A stretch of 64,000 nt of DNA from Actinophytocola sp036402745 (GCF_036402745.1 NZ_DASWSJ010000297.1:1-64000); one strand, 5' to 3'; numbered from the stretch's first letter, positions 52,052 to 60,705 are shown. Numbers and translations: made by a program. Notes: generated from the sequence alone by a model not told the origin.

Positions 52052-53347
52052 GTGAACAAGATCCTGCTGATGAACTACGGGCTGAGCTGCGAGATCGGCG
52101 TCACCCGGCAGATGTGGATGGTCCACGAGGGCGACATCGTGGTCAGCGCCATCCCGGTCGACGAGAAGTTCCTCGACTACCTCTGCGAGCTGTCCGGCAT
52201 CGACCGCGACAAGGTCACGGTGCTCAACATCGGCCGCGACGTGGACGAGGAGACGCTGACCGCGCCGGACCTGGTCGCGCGGCTGCGTGCGGCGATGGGC
52301 GGGTCGACCGAGTGGGAGCTGCTGCCCGCCGCGCACACCGAGGCCGTCGCCGCGCTCGCCGAACTGCTCGGGCTGCCGATCGACACCGGGCTGCGGTTCA
52401 CCGCGCAGCGCGGGCCGGACCTGCTGAACCGCAAGTCGCACTTCCGCCAGCTGGCGGCCGGTGCCGGGGTGACGCTCCCGGCGGGCGCGATCGTCACCAC
52501 CGAGGCCGAGCTGGCCGCCGCCGTCGAGCGGCTCCTGCCCGAGACCGGCACGGTCATCGTCAAGCGCGACAACGACCTCGGCGGCGCCGGGAACCGGGCA
52601 CTGACCACGAAGGAGGCGGGGCCGCTCAACGGGGTGCGGGAAACCGTCGCGGTCAACGGGAACCGCGTCGAGGCGGTCGCCCGGCTGTGGCGCGAGCTGG
52701 CAGGCGTCGACGGCCAGGTCCTGGTGGCGGAGGCCTACCACCACGCCACCGACATCTTCTACTTCGAGTACCACATCGGCCCCGACGGCATCGCCAGGAT
52801 GCTCGACACCGGGCTGCGGCGCGACGCGGTCGGCGAGCCGGACGCCCCGAGCCTCGTGTGGGTGGGTCTCGAGATCCCCGCCGACCTGCCGCCGGGCACC
52901 GCGGCACGGGCGCTGACCGAGTCCGGCAGGCTCGCCGACCTCGCCGCCCGGCTCGGCTACCGGGGACACCTGAACATCGACGGGATCCGCACCGTGGACG
53001 GGGCCCTGTACTTCAACGAGATCAACGCCCGCTGGGGCGGGTGCACGGCGCTGCACGACATCGGGGAGAAGCTGTTCGGGCCGGCCTACGCCGACCACCA
53101 CGTGATCTCCGGGCTGCGCGTGCTCACCCCGATGCGGTTCGCCGACGCGGTGGACCTGTTGCGACGCAACGGTGTGCACTTCACCCCTGAGTCGGGTGAG
53201 GGCGCGATCGTACTCGGCTACGACGCCGAGCTGGGCAAGGCGACCGAATGCGTCCTGATCGGACCGACCCGCGAACGGGTGCGGGAGATCGAGGAACACC
53301 TGCGTGCTGTGGCGGGGACGGTCACCGATCCGGCACTCGTGGAATGA
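52052..53347 (+). CDS. ATP-grasp amide ligase, PGM1-like
   Basis: A 431-residue protein. The N-terminal pre-ATP-grasp part (RQMWMVHEGDIVVSAIPVDE) and the C-terminal block LYFNEINARWGG followed by ALHDIGEKLFGP match the peptide ligase family of PGM1 (pheganomycin) and ResQ. VIVKRDNDLGGAGNRAL is the ATP-binding loop and NEINAR carries the metal-binding Glu/Asn. PGM1 joins an unusual amino acid to the N-terminus of a peptide as a free amide. Inside an NRPS operon it could add or link a residue off the assembly line. GTG at 52052 is preferred to 52046 by SD spacing. Confidence 0.72.
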   Translation: MNKILLMNYGLSCEIGVTRQMWMVHEGDIVVSAIPVDEKFLDYLCELSGIDRDKVTVLNIGRDVDEETLTAPDLVARLRAAMGGSTEWELLPAAHTEAVAALAELLGLPIDTGLRFTAQRGPDLLNRKSHFRQLAAGAGVTLPAGAIVTTEAELAAAVERLLPETGTVIVKRDNDLGGAGNRALTTKEAGPLNGVRETVAVNGNRVEAVARLWRELAGVDGQVLVAEAYHHATDIFYFEYHIGPDGIARMLDTGLRRDAVGEPDAPSLVWVGLEIPADLPPGTAARALTESGRLADLAARLGYRGHLNIDGIRTVDGALYFNEINARWGGCTALHDIGEKLFGPAYADHHVISGLRVLTPMRFADAVDLLRRNGVHFTPESGEGAIVLGYDAELGKATECVLIGPTRERVREIEEHLRAVAGTVTDPALVE

Positions 53348-53356
53348 GGTGAGGAC

Positions 53357-54304
53357 ATGACGATGCGACAAGCACACGACGAGCCGGACCGGGCGCTGGT
53401 GGCCGGTCTGGCCAGGGCGGACCGCAGGCGGGTCGCGGTCAGGACGGTGGTGATACTCGGGTCCTACGCGGCCGCCGTCGTGCTGGCGCTGCGGCCCGAG
53501 GTCGGCTGGTGGGCGCTCGCGTTCTCGGTGTTCCTCGCCTTCGTGCTGACCGGGTTCCTGAACGCGGTCCACGACTGCGTGCACCGGGCACACCTGCGTT
53601 CCAAGCTGGGCAACCGGATCGCGGGCGCCATGTGGGGCGCCCCGATCACGCTCAACTTCACCATCTACCGGCACGAGCACCTCGTGCACCACCGCCTCAC
53701 GGGCGTCGAGGGCGACACCGAACGCCCGCAGCACTTCGAGAAGGCACGCGAGTACTTCCACGCCATGTCCGGCCTGTCGTTCTGGCCGCTGAACGCGAAG
53801 TTCATCCTCGACAACTCGCGCGGCAAGCTGCCGGAGGTCGTCGCCGACGGCGAGCGCGGGCGCGACGCGTCGGTCGACAACTGGGCCGTCGTCGGCTGGC
53901 TCGTGCTCATGGCGGTGCTGACGGTCTTCTTCCCGTTCGCACTGCTCGTCGCCTACTGGCTGCCGCTGTTCCTCGTCATGCCGGCCGCGATGGTGCTGAG
54001 CCTGCCCGAGCACTACGGGCTGTGGGGCACCCCGGACGTCATGCGGAACACGAGGACCGTGCGGTCCAACGGTTTCGTCCGGTACTTCATCTGGAACGGG
54101 AACTACCACGCCGAGCACCACCGGTACCCGGCGGTCGCGTCGGTGAACCTGCACCGGCTGCACAAGGCGATGCCCGTGCCGCACCCGGTGACGGTGAACT
54201 CCTACGTCGGTTTCCACTGGGGACTGGTGCGGGCGTTGCTCAAGGGCGACAAGGACTTCGGGAAGGTACCCGCGGAGCGCCGCGAACCGGCGGAACGGAG
54301 CTGA
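53357..54304 (+). CDS. Membrane fatty-acid-desaturase-type diiron oxygenase
   Basis: A 315-residue integral membrane protein with the three histidine boxes of the desaturase/hydroxylase superfamily: HDCVH (about 74-78), HEHLVHH (about 110-116) and HAEHH (about 254-258). Hydrophobic segments at about 24-45, 48-65 and 178-210 (TVFFPFALLVAYWLPLFL) give the membrane anchors. Relatives desaturate or hydroxylate acyl chains or amino acid side chains. A role in oxidising the alkyl side chain of the product is possible. It overlaps the downstream methyltransferase by 1-3 nt. Confidence 0.82.
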   Translation: MTMRQAHDEPDRALVAGLARADRRRVAVRTVVILGSYAAAVVLALRPEVGWWALAFSVFLAFVLTGFLNAVHDCVHRAHLRSKLGNRIAGAMWGAPITLNFTIYRHEHLVHHRLTGVEGDTERPQHFEKAREYFHAMSGLSFWPLNAKFILDNSRGKLPEVVADGERGRDASVDNWAVVGWLVLMAVLTVFFPFALLVAYWLPLFLVMPAAMVLSLPEHYGLWGTPDVMRNTRTVRSNGFVRYFIWNGNYHAEHHRYPAVASVNLHRLHKAMPVPHPVTVNSYVGFHWGLVRALLKGDKDFGKVPAERREPAERS

Positions 54305-55350
54305 TGGCCGTGGAACCCGAACTGGTGGCGCTGCGCGACGGCGCCCAGCTGGACATATGGCAGGACTTCCGGCTCTCCACCATGCCCGAGATCATCAGCG
54401 CGATGAACCTGTGCCACGCGGTGTTCGCGCTCGTGGACACCGGGGTGCTGGCGAACCTGCGTGCCGGGCGGCGGCTGCCCGAGAACGGGCTGCTCGACGG
54501 CGTGGTCGACGGCATGGGCGAGGGATTCCTGACCTACCTGCGGATGCGCGGGGTCGTCGAGGTCCGCGACGGCGGCTACTCCCTCACCCGCAAGGGCGAA
54601 CTGCTCACCGGCGACGTCGCGCTGGCCAGGCTCGGCATCTACCTCGAGGCATACGGGCCGGTGATGAGCAGGATGAGCGACCTGCTGACCGGCCGCGCGA
54701 CCTACGGTGCCGACGTCGAACGCAGGGGCGGTCCGCTCGCCAGGCACTGCGCGACGCTCTTCTCCGTCTTCCACACACCGGTGCTGGTGCGGGCCATGCG
54801 TGGCCGCGGTGTGCGCACGGTGCTCGACGTCGGCTGCGGCGGCGGTGGCCTCCTGGTCGACGCGTGCCTCGCCGACGAGGAGCTGACGGGGGTCGGGCTG
54901 GACATCTCGGCGGACGCGGTCGAGGAGGCGCGGCGGCTCGCCGGGCGGGCCGGCGTTGCCGACCGGGTCGAGTTCGTCGTCGGTGACGCGTTCGCCCCGC
55001 ACACCTGGCCGGCCGCTGCCCGCGCCGCGGACGGGATGTGCGTCGTGAGCGCGCTGCACGAGCTGTTCCGCGACGGCGAGCAGGCCGTGGTCGACGTGCT
55101 CGACGCGTACCGGGCCACGTTGCCGGACGCGCGGATCGTCCTCGTCGGCGAACCGGAGATCCGCTACGACGCGAAGGACAACGACGACGACTTCTTCCTC
55201 ATCCACCTGCTGACCGGCCAGGGCATGCCGCGGGAGCGCGCCGAATGGCTCCGCGTGTTCGACAAGAGCGAGCTGGAGTGCAGGCGGATCTACCACCGGC
55301 CGGAGGCCGGGCCGCGGGTGTGCTTCTACGACCTGGCACCCCGGAACTGA
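54304..55350 (+). CDS. SAM-dependent methyltransferase, second copy
   Basis: A 348-residue class I methyltransferase with a helical N-terminal dimerisation region (about 1-120), motif I TVLDVGCGGGGLLVDACLAD and GVGLDISADAVEEARRLAG. It differs clearly from the methyltransferase upstream of the NRPS. Candidate roles are O-, N- or C-methylation, including a LmbW-like C-methylation extending the 4-alkyl-proline side chain. The substrate cannot be decided from sequence. The ATG overlaps the desaturase stop. Confidence 0.78.
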   Translation: MAVEPELVALRDGAQLDIWQDFRLSTMPEIISAMNLCHAVFALVDTGVLANLRAGRRLPENGLLDGVVDGMGEGFLTYLRMRGVVEVRDGGYSLTRKGELLTGDVALARLGIYLEAYGPVMSRMSDLLTGRATYGADVERRGGPLARHCATLFSVFHTPVLVRAMRGRGVRTVLDVGCGGGGLLVDACLADEELTGVGLDISADAVEEARRLAGRAGVADRVEFVVGDAFAPHTWPAAARAADGMCVVSALHELFRDGEQAVVDVLDAYRATLPDARIVLVGEPEIRYDAKDNDDDFFLIHLLTGQGMPRERAEWLRVFDKSELECRRIYHRPEAGPRVCFYDLAPRN

Positions 55351-55379
55351 CCACCCACCACCGAGGAGGAGAGACGACC

Positions 55380-55589
55380 GTGAGCAACCCCTTCGAGGAC
55401 GAGCAGGCCGACTACCGCGTGCTCGTGAACGAGGAGAACCAGCACTCACTGTGGCCCGGGTTCGTCGACGTGCCCGCCGGCTGGACGACCGTGTTCGGCC
55501 CCGCGGGCCGCCAGGACTGCCTTGAGTTCGTCGAACGCGAGTGGGTCGACATGCGGCCCGCCTCGCTCATCGCCCGGATGGGTGCCTGA
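55380..55589 (+). CDS. MbtH-like NRPS chaperone
   Basis: A 69-residue canonical MbtH protein: NPFEDEQADYRVLVNEENQH, SLWPGF, VPAGWTTVFG and the invariant Trp pair (SLWP, EREWVDMRPASL). MbtH proteins bind the A-core and support folding or activity of adenylation domains. It lies just upstream of the stand-alone A-PCP and may also serve the large NRPS. The GTG start has GAGGAGGAGA upstream. Confidence 0.95.
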   Translation: MSNPFEDEQADYRVLVNEENQHSLWPGFVDVPAGWTTVFGPAGRQDCLEFVEREWVDMRPASLIARMGA

Positions 55590-55633
55590 CCGGCACCGCA
55601 CCTTCGACCCGATGACGAGGAGATGAGAAGCAG

Positions 55634-57433
55634 ATGAGCTCCATGCAGGACTGGCGAGAAGCGACGATCACCGAGCTGTTCACCGACCAGGTGCGGCGCC
55701 GTCCCCATTCGACGGCCCTGCGGATCCGTGACGAGGACATGACCTACGCCCAGCTCGACGAGCGGGCGGAACGGCTGGCGCGGCGGCTGCGCGCGCTCGG
55801 CGTCGGCCAGGAGTCGATCGTCGGCGTGTGCGTCGAGCGGTCGTTCGAGATGGTGGTCGCGCTCGTCGCGATCCTGAAGGCGGGAGGGGCCTACCTGCCG
55901 GTGCACCCGAACGAACCCGAGGAACGCTTCCGCTACATGCTGGCGGGGGCCGGCGCGCGGATCCTGCTGACGCACGAGCGGGTGGCAGGTCTGCTGCCCG
56001 AACTCGACGTCACGGTGCTGAGCCTCGACGGCGACGAGGAGACCCCCGACGAGGTGGCGGGCGCGGCGCCGGTGGAGTCGGGCAACGTGCCGGACAGCCT
56101 CGCCTACGTGTGCTACACCTCCGGCTCGACCGGCAGGCCCAAGGGCGTGACCGTGCCCCACCGGGGTGTGGTCCGGCTCGTGCGGGACGGCGACTACGCC
56201 GACTTCGGTCCCGACGAGACGTTCCTGCAGCTGTGCGCGCTCACCTTCGACCCGGCGACGTTCGAGATCTGGGGCGCGCTGTGCAACGGCGGCCGCCTGG
56301 TGATCCACCCGCCGGGCACGTTGTCGCTCGAGGAGCTGGCCGACACCGTCGAACAGGAGAAGGTCACGACGTTGTGGCTGACCACCGGGCTCTTCCACCG
56401 CGTGGCCGACGGTCACCTCGACCGGCTCGGCGGGCTGCGTCAGCTGCTAGCGGGCGGTGACGTGCTCTCGCCGGCGCACATCAACCGGGTGCACGCCGCC
56501 TTCCCGCAGCTGCGGCTGGTCAACGGGTACGGGCCGACCGAGAACACCTGCTTCACCACCTGCCACCAGGTGACCGAGCCGGTCGACGAGACCGTCCCGA
56601 TCGGCAGGGCTGTCACCGACACCCGGTTGTACGTGCTGGACGAGAAGCTGGCGCCCGTGCCGGACGGCGAGTGGGGGCTGCTCTACACCGCGGGCGGCGG
56701 GCTCGCCCGCGGCTACCTCGGCCGACCGGGCCTGACCGCGGAGCGGTTCCTGGCCGACCCGTTCCACCCCGGCGAGCGGATGTACGCGATCGGCGACGTC
56801 GTGCGCCGCGGCGCCGACGGTGTGCTCGAGTTCCGCGGCCGGGTCGACGACCAGGTCAAGGTCGGCGGCTACCGTGTGGAACTCGGCGAGATCGTGGCGG
56901 TCCTCGCCGGGCACCCCGGGGTGCGGGAGGCCGTGGTGGTCGCGCGGGACGACGTCACCCCGGGGGAGAAGGTGCTCGTCGCGTACGTGGTGCCGGACGA
57001 CCAGCACGAGAACCTGGTGCCGGAGCTGCGTTTCGCCCTGCACCGGCGGCTGCCGAGGCACCTGGACCCGGCGGCGGTCGTGCTCATGGACGAGTTCCCG
57101 TTGACCCGCAACGGGAAGATCGACCGGCGGGCCCTGCCCGCGCCCGCGTACAAACCGAGGGCCACCGACACCGAGTACACGGCGCCGCGCACGCCCATCG
57201 AGGCGTTGCTCGCCGACCTGTTGGCCGACGTGCTCGGGGTGGAGCGCATCGGCGTGCACGACGACTTCTTCGACATCGGCGGCAACTCGCTCGTGGCGGC
57301 CGATGTCCTCGCCAAGATCCGGGACACGTTGTCGGTGGAGATGCCGGCGGCACAGCTGTTCTTCCGCAACGCGACTGTCGCGGGGCTCGCCGAGATCGTG
57401 GGCGCCGGCGCCGGGGGAGGAGACGACCGATGA
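55634..57433 (+). CDS. Stand-alone A-PCP didomain NRPS, branched-chain amino acid-type pocket
   Basis: 599 residues: A domain (about 10-500) with intact core motifs (YTSGSTGRPKGVTVPH, NGYGPTENT, YAIGD, NGKIDR with the catalytic Lys) and a PCP (FFDIGGNSLVA; phosphopantetheine Ser about residue 555). The pocket read by eye is DPFWLGGCFK, closest to valine codes such as DAFWIGGTFK. There is no C domain. With the adjacent P450 it forms the loading/hydroxylation pair used in nikkomycin and coumarin pathways to make beta-hydroxy amino acids on a carrier. Its aminoacyl group may feed module 1 of the NRPS. The stop overlaps the P450 start. Confidence 0.88.
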   Translation: MSSMQDWREATITELFTDQVRRRPHSTALRIRDEDMTYAQLDERAERLARRLRALGVGQESIVGVCVERSFEMVVALVAILKAGGAYLPVHPNEPEERFRYMLAGAGARILLTHERVAGLLPELDVTVLSLDGDEETPDEVAGAAPVESGNVPDSLAYVCYTSGSTGRPKGVTVPHRGVVRLVRDGDYADFGPDETFLQLCALTFDPATFEIWGALCNGGRLVIHPPGTLSLEELADTVEQEKVTTLWLTTGLFHRVADGHLDRLGGLRQLLAGGDVLSPAHINRVHAAFPQLRLVNGYGPTENTCFTTCHQVTEPVDETVPIGRAVTDTRLYVLDEKLAPVPDGEWGLLYTAGGGLARGYLGRPGLTAERFLADPFHPGERMYAIGDVVRRGADGVLEFRGRVDDQVKVGGYRVELGEIVAVLAGHPGVREAVVVARDDVTPGEKVLVAYVVPDDQHENLVPELRFALHRRLPRHLDPAAVVLMDEFPLTRNGKIDRRALPAPAYKPRATDTEYTAPRTPIEALLADLLADVLGVERIGVHDDFFDIGGNSLVAADVLAKIRDTLSVEMPAAQLFFRNATVAGLAEIVGAGAGGGDDR

Positions 57434-58680
57434 AACTGACCCGTCCGACCGGGCAGGAGCCCGTCGACCTGAGGACGACCGACCTCGTCAGCGCCGCGGT
57501 GCACGGCGAGGGCGATCCGCACACGATCTGGCGCGCCATGCGCGAGCGGGAACCCGTGCACTGGCAGCAGTTCGACGAGAAGCTGGGCTTCTGGTCCACG
57601 ACCACCCACGACAACGTCACCCGGGTGCTGCGCGACCACACCGTGTTCACCTCCGAGCACGGCACCCTGCTGAACCTGCTCGGCAGGAAAGACCCGGCCA
57701 GCGGCAGGCAGCTGCCTGCCACGGATCCGCCGAAGCACACCGCGATGCGCTCGCCCGTCCAGCGCGCGCTCAACGGCCGGATCCTGGAGCGGCACCGCGT
57801 GATGATCCGCGGGGAGATCAAGTCGCTGCTGTCCGGGATCGTCGACGGCGAGCCGTTCGACTTCGCCGAACTCGCCGGCAAGCTGCCGATGGCGGTCGCC
57901 GGCATGCTGATGGGCCTCGACCGCGCGGACTGGCCCTGGTTGACGTTCCTGACCTCGCAGGCCGCCGCGCCGGAGGATCCCGAGTACGTCCTGCCCGAGG
58001 GCGGCAGGGCTACTCTGCAGCAGTCCCACCGCGAGCTGTTCGCCACCTTCTCCGACGCGATGAGCAGGCGCAAGGGCGACGGCGACGGTGACGGTGACCT
58101 CATCGATCTGTTGCGCACCATGGAACTCGAGGACGGCAGCAAGCTCGGCGCGGGCGAGATCACGTCCAACTGCTACAGCCTGCTGCTCGGTGCGAACGTC
58201 ACGACGCCGCAGGTGCCCAACGCGGTCATCCTGGAGCTGGTCGAGAGCGGCCGGTACGCCGAATGGGCCGACCATCCGGAGCTGCTCGACCGGGGACTCA
58301 ACGAGGCGCTGCGCTGGGCCTCGCCGGTCAGCCACTTCATGCGCTACGCCAAGCACGACGTGGAACTGGGCGGGGTGAGCATCCGCGCCGGCGACGCGGT
58401 CGTCGCCTGGATCGGGTCGGCCAACCGGGACGCCGCGGTGTTCCCCGACCCGTACCGGTTCGACCCTGGCCGCGACGCCCGGCGCCAGCTCGCCTTCGGC
58501 ATCGGGCCGCACTTCTGCGTCGGGCACGCGGTCGCCCGCATCACGCTGAACGAGTTCCTCACGGAGCTGTTCGGCCAGTTCGAGAACTTCGAGCTGGCGG
58601 GGGAACCCGTGCACCTGCACTCGAACTTCATCGCGGGCATCAAGCACCTGCCGTTGACCGCGACCAGGCGCCGGTCATGA
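57430..58680 (+). CDS. Cytochrome P450, probable PCP-tethered amino acid hydroxylase
   Basis: A 416-residue bacterial P450. The heme Cys loop is AFGIGPHFCVGHAVARI, the K-helix ExxR is NEALRW, and the I-helix reads LLLGANVTTPQVPNAV, where the usual AGxxT is GANVTT as in carrier-protein-dependent beta-hydroxylases as far as I recall. It overlaps the A-PCP gene by 4 nt and the aminotransferase by 4 nt. Expected reaction: beta-hydroxylation of the aminoacyl-PCP, giving 3-hydroxyvaline if the residue is valine. Confidence 0.85.
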   Translation: MKLTRPTGQEPVDLRTTDLVSAAVHGEGDPHTIWRAMREREPVHWQQFDEKLGFWSTTTHDNVTRVLRDHTVFTSEHGTLLNLLGRKDPASGRQLPATDPPKHTAMRSPVQRALNGRILERHRVMIRGEIKSLLSGIVDGEPFDFAELAGKLPMAVAGMLMGLDRADWPWLTFLTSQAAAPEDPEYVLPEGGRATLQQSHRELFATFSDAMSRRKGDGDGDGDLIDLLRTMELEDGSKLGAGEITSNCYSLLLGANVTTPQVPNAVILELVESGRYAEWADHPELLDRGLNEALRWASPVSHFMRYAKHDVELGGVSIRAGDAVVAWIGSANRDAAVFPDPYRFDPGRDARRQLAFGIGPHFCVGHAVARITLNEFLTELFGQFENFELAGEPVHLHSNFIAGIKHLPLTATRRRS

Positions 58681-59759
58681 CTGTCCACTTCGAACAGTTT
58701 CGCACCCCGGTGGTGGCGAGCCCCGCGCGGGTCGCGCGGGTGCTCGCCGACCCCGGCTTCGGCAAGCACGTGACCGACCACATGGTGACCATCGAGCACA
58801 CCAGGGAGGCCGGGTGGCACAACGCGGTCGTCCGCCCGCACGAACGGCTGGAGCTGTCCCCGTGCACCTCGGCCCTGCACTACGGGCAGGCCATCTTCGA
58901 AGGACTCAAGGCGTACCGCCAGCCGGACGGTTCGGTGGCATGCTTCCGCCCCGAGGTCAACGCGCGCCGGTTCCGTGCGTCGGCACGTAGGCTCGCCATG
59001 CCGGAGCTGCCCGAGGAGTGGTTCCTCGAGTCGTTGCGGGAGCTGGTGATCCGCGACGATCGCTGGGTGCCGGACGGGCACGGCCGGTCGCTCTACCTGC
59101 GGCCGCTGATGTTCGCGACGTCGACCGACCTGGTGGTCGGGGCGGGCACCGAGTACCTGTACGTCCTCGTCGGGATGCCCGCCGGCGACTACTTCGCGAG
59201 CGGGATCGCCCCGCTGCGCGTGTGGCTGTCGAACGAGTACGTCCGTGCCGCGCCGGGCGGCACGGGCGCGGCCAAGTGCGCGGGAAACTACGCGGGAACC
59301 CTGGTGGCCCAGGCGGAAGGCGCCGCGGAGGGCTGCGACCAGGTGGTGTGGCTGGACGCGACCGAGCGCCGCTGGGTCGAGGAGATGGGCGCGATGAACC
59401 TGTTCTTCGTGTTCGGCTCGCGGATGGTCACGCCGGAGCTGACCGGGTCGCTCCTGCCGGGCGTCATCCGCGACTCCGTCCTGCTGCTGGCGGCCGACCT
59501 GGGCTACGAGGTCGAGGAGCGCCGGATCTCCGTCGACGAGTGGGAGAAGACGGCGACGTCCGGCGAGCTGACCGAGGTGTTCGCGTGCGGCACCGCGGCG
59601 GTCATCGCCCCGGTGGGCGCCGTCCGGCACGTCACCGGCGGGTTCGACATCAACGGCAACGAGCAGGGCCCGGTCACCCGGCTCCTCAGGGAGCGGCTCA
59701 TCGCCATCCAGCAGGGGCTCGCGCCGGACCCGTACGGCTGGCGGCACCGGCTGACGTGA
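58677..59759 (+). CDS. ilvE: Branched-chain amino acid aminotransferase
   Basis: A 360-residue fold-type IV PLP enzyme. The PLP lysine is in GAAKCAGNYAGTLVAQAEG, with LHYGQAIFEGLKAYR, SLYLRPLMFATS and ACGTAAVIAPVG as BCAT signatures. It interconverts Leu/Ile/Val and their 2-oxo acids. As the last gene of the operon it probably supplies the residue for the stand-alone A-PCP or makes the 2-oxo acid for one of the C-methyltransferases. A strong terminator follows 10 nt after the stop. Confidence 0.92.
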   Translation: MTVHFEQFRTPVVASPARVARVLADPGFGKHVTDHMVTIEHTREAGWHNAVVRPHERLELSPCTSALHYGQAIFEGLKAYRQPDGSVACFRPEVNARRFRASARRLAMPELPEEWFLESLRELVIRDDRWVPDGHGRSLYLRPLMFATSTDLVVGAGTEYLYVLVGMPAGDYFASGIAPLRVWLSNEYVRAAPGGTGAAKCAGNYAGTLVAQAEGAAEGCDQVVWLDATERRWVEEMGAMNLFFVFGSRMVTPELTGSLLPGVIRDSVLLLAADLGYEVEERRISVDEWEKTATSGELTEVFACGTAAVIAPVGAVRHVTGGFDINGNEQGPVTRLLRERLIAIQQGLAPDPYGWRHRLT

Positions 59760-59769
59760 CCGGGTGGTG

Positions 59770-59815
59770 CGCGGGACGGGGCGGGGTGCTGTCCGGCCAC
59801 CCACCCCGTCCCGCG
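59770..59815. terminator. Bidirectional intrinsic terminator between convergent operons
   Basis: A 12-bp perfect GC stem (59770-59781 with 59804-59815) continues after a bulge into 5 more pairs (59784-59788 with 59798-59802) around a 9-nt loop. It lies in the 59-bp gap between the convergent aminotransferase and thioesterase genes. No U-tract, as common in actinomycetes. Confidence 0.85.
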
Positions 59816-59818
59816 TGC

Positions 59819-60595
59819 TCAGGCCGTGACAGCCTCGTCGGTGCGCAGGTCGTGTTCGAACTCGGCCAGCAGCGCCGCGGGCGCGTCGAGGAACTCGAAG
59901 TGGCCGCCCTCCAAGAGCGCGTAGCGGCAGTCGTCGGTGGCCTCGGGCCACCCACCCATCAGGTCCATGGGGATCTCCGGGTCCTCCGACCAGCCGATCG
60001 CGGTGACACCTGCGGGTAGCCGGAACGGCTCCGGGACGATGTAGCGCTTGTTCGCCTCGACGTCCTTGACCAGCACCTCCAGGCTCATCTCGACCAGCTC
60101 CGGGGTTGGCACGCCACCCAGGCTGACGATCATCTTGTGCAGCTCCCCGGTGAGTGCCTCCTCGTCGAGCTGGAGGAACCGGCCGTACGGGCCGTCGTGC
60201 GGTGCGACCTGGGAGGACACGAACACCCGCCGTGGCAGGGGCAGCCCGGCTTCGCCGAGCTGCCGGGTCAGTTCCACCCCCGGCAGCGCGCCACCGCAGT
60301 GCCCGAAGAACGCGAACGGGCGGTCCAGATACGGCGGCATCTCCTCGACCAGTGCCGCCGCCAGTGCCCCGTACGTCTCGTAGTGCGGCTCGGCGATGCG
60401 GTTCTGCCTGGCCGGCGGCTGGACCAGACACACCTCGATCGAGCCGATCCACTGTGGCCACCTGCTGTACATCGACGCGCCGCACCCGGAGTACGGGAAG
60501 CAGAACAGCCGTGCGGTCGCCGACTCGTCGGGCAGCCGGGACAGCCACCTCGGCTTGCGGGGCCTGCGGGACGACGAAGCGGACTGGCGGTTCAT
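59819..60595 (-). CDS. Type II thioesterase with Cys nucleophile
   Basis: A 258-residue alpha/beta hydrolase of the type II (editing) thioesterase family: RLFCFPYSGCGASMYSRWPQ near the N-terminus and EGGHFEFLD with the catalytic His. The nucleophile elbow, normally GHSxGA, is FFGHCGGALPG, so Cys replaces Ser; the Asp is probably in GWSEDPEIP. Such enzymes free misprimed PCPs or release a carrier-bound amino acid, for example the hydroxylated residue made by the P450. GGAGGAGAC precedes the ATG, which overlaps the stop of a 37-aa ORF. Confidence 0.87.
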   Translation of the reverse strand: MNRQSASSSRRPRKPRWLSRLPDESATARLFCFPYSGCGASMYSRWPQWIGSIEVCLVQPPARQNRIAEPHYETYGALAAALVEEMPPYLDRPFAFFGHCGGALPGVELTRQLGEAGLPLPRRVFVSSQVAPHDGPYGRFLQLDEEALTGELHKMIVSLGGVPTPELVEMSLEVLVKDVEANKRYIVPEPFRLPAGVTAIGWSEDPEIPMDLMGGWPEATDDCRYALLEGGHFEFLDAPAALLAEFEHDLRTDEAVTA

Positions 60596-60705
60596 GTCTC
60601 CTCCATGAAGAACCGGCGGAAATAGTTGACGTCGTCGGTGAGCCCGGACGGTCTGGTTCGGGCATGGTCGATCGAACCTCCGTTCAGGTCTGGTGGTGCG
60701 CTCAC
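60592..60705 (-). CDS. 37-residue small protein bridging SARP and thioesterase genes
   Basis: The GTG (60705) overlaps the SARP stop (GTGA) and the TGA overlaps the thioesterase ATG (ATGA), so the reading frame fits the gap exactly. The peptide begins VSAPPDLNGGSIDHAR and ends DDVNYFRRFFMEET. It fills what would otherwise be an unexplained 106-nt gap, and the thioesterase SD lies inside its last codons. The family is not recognised; it may be a functional micropeptide or only a device for translational coupling. Confidence 0.55.
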   Translation of the reverse strand: MSAPPDLNGGSIDHARTRPSGLTDDVNYFRRFFMEET

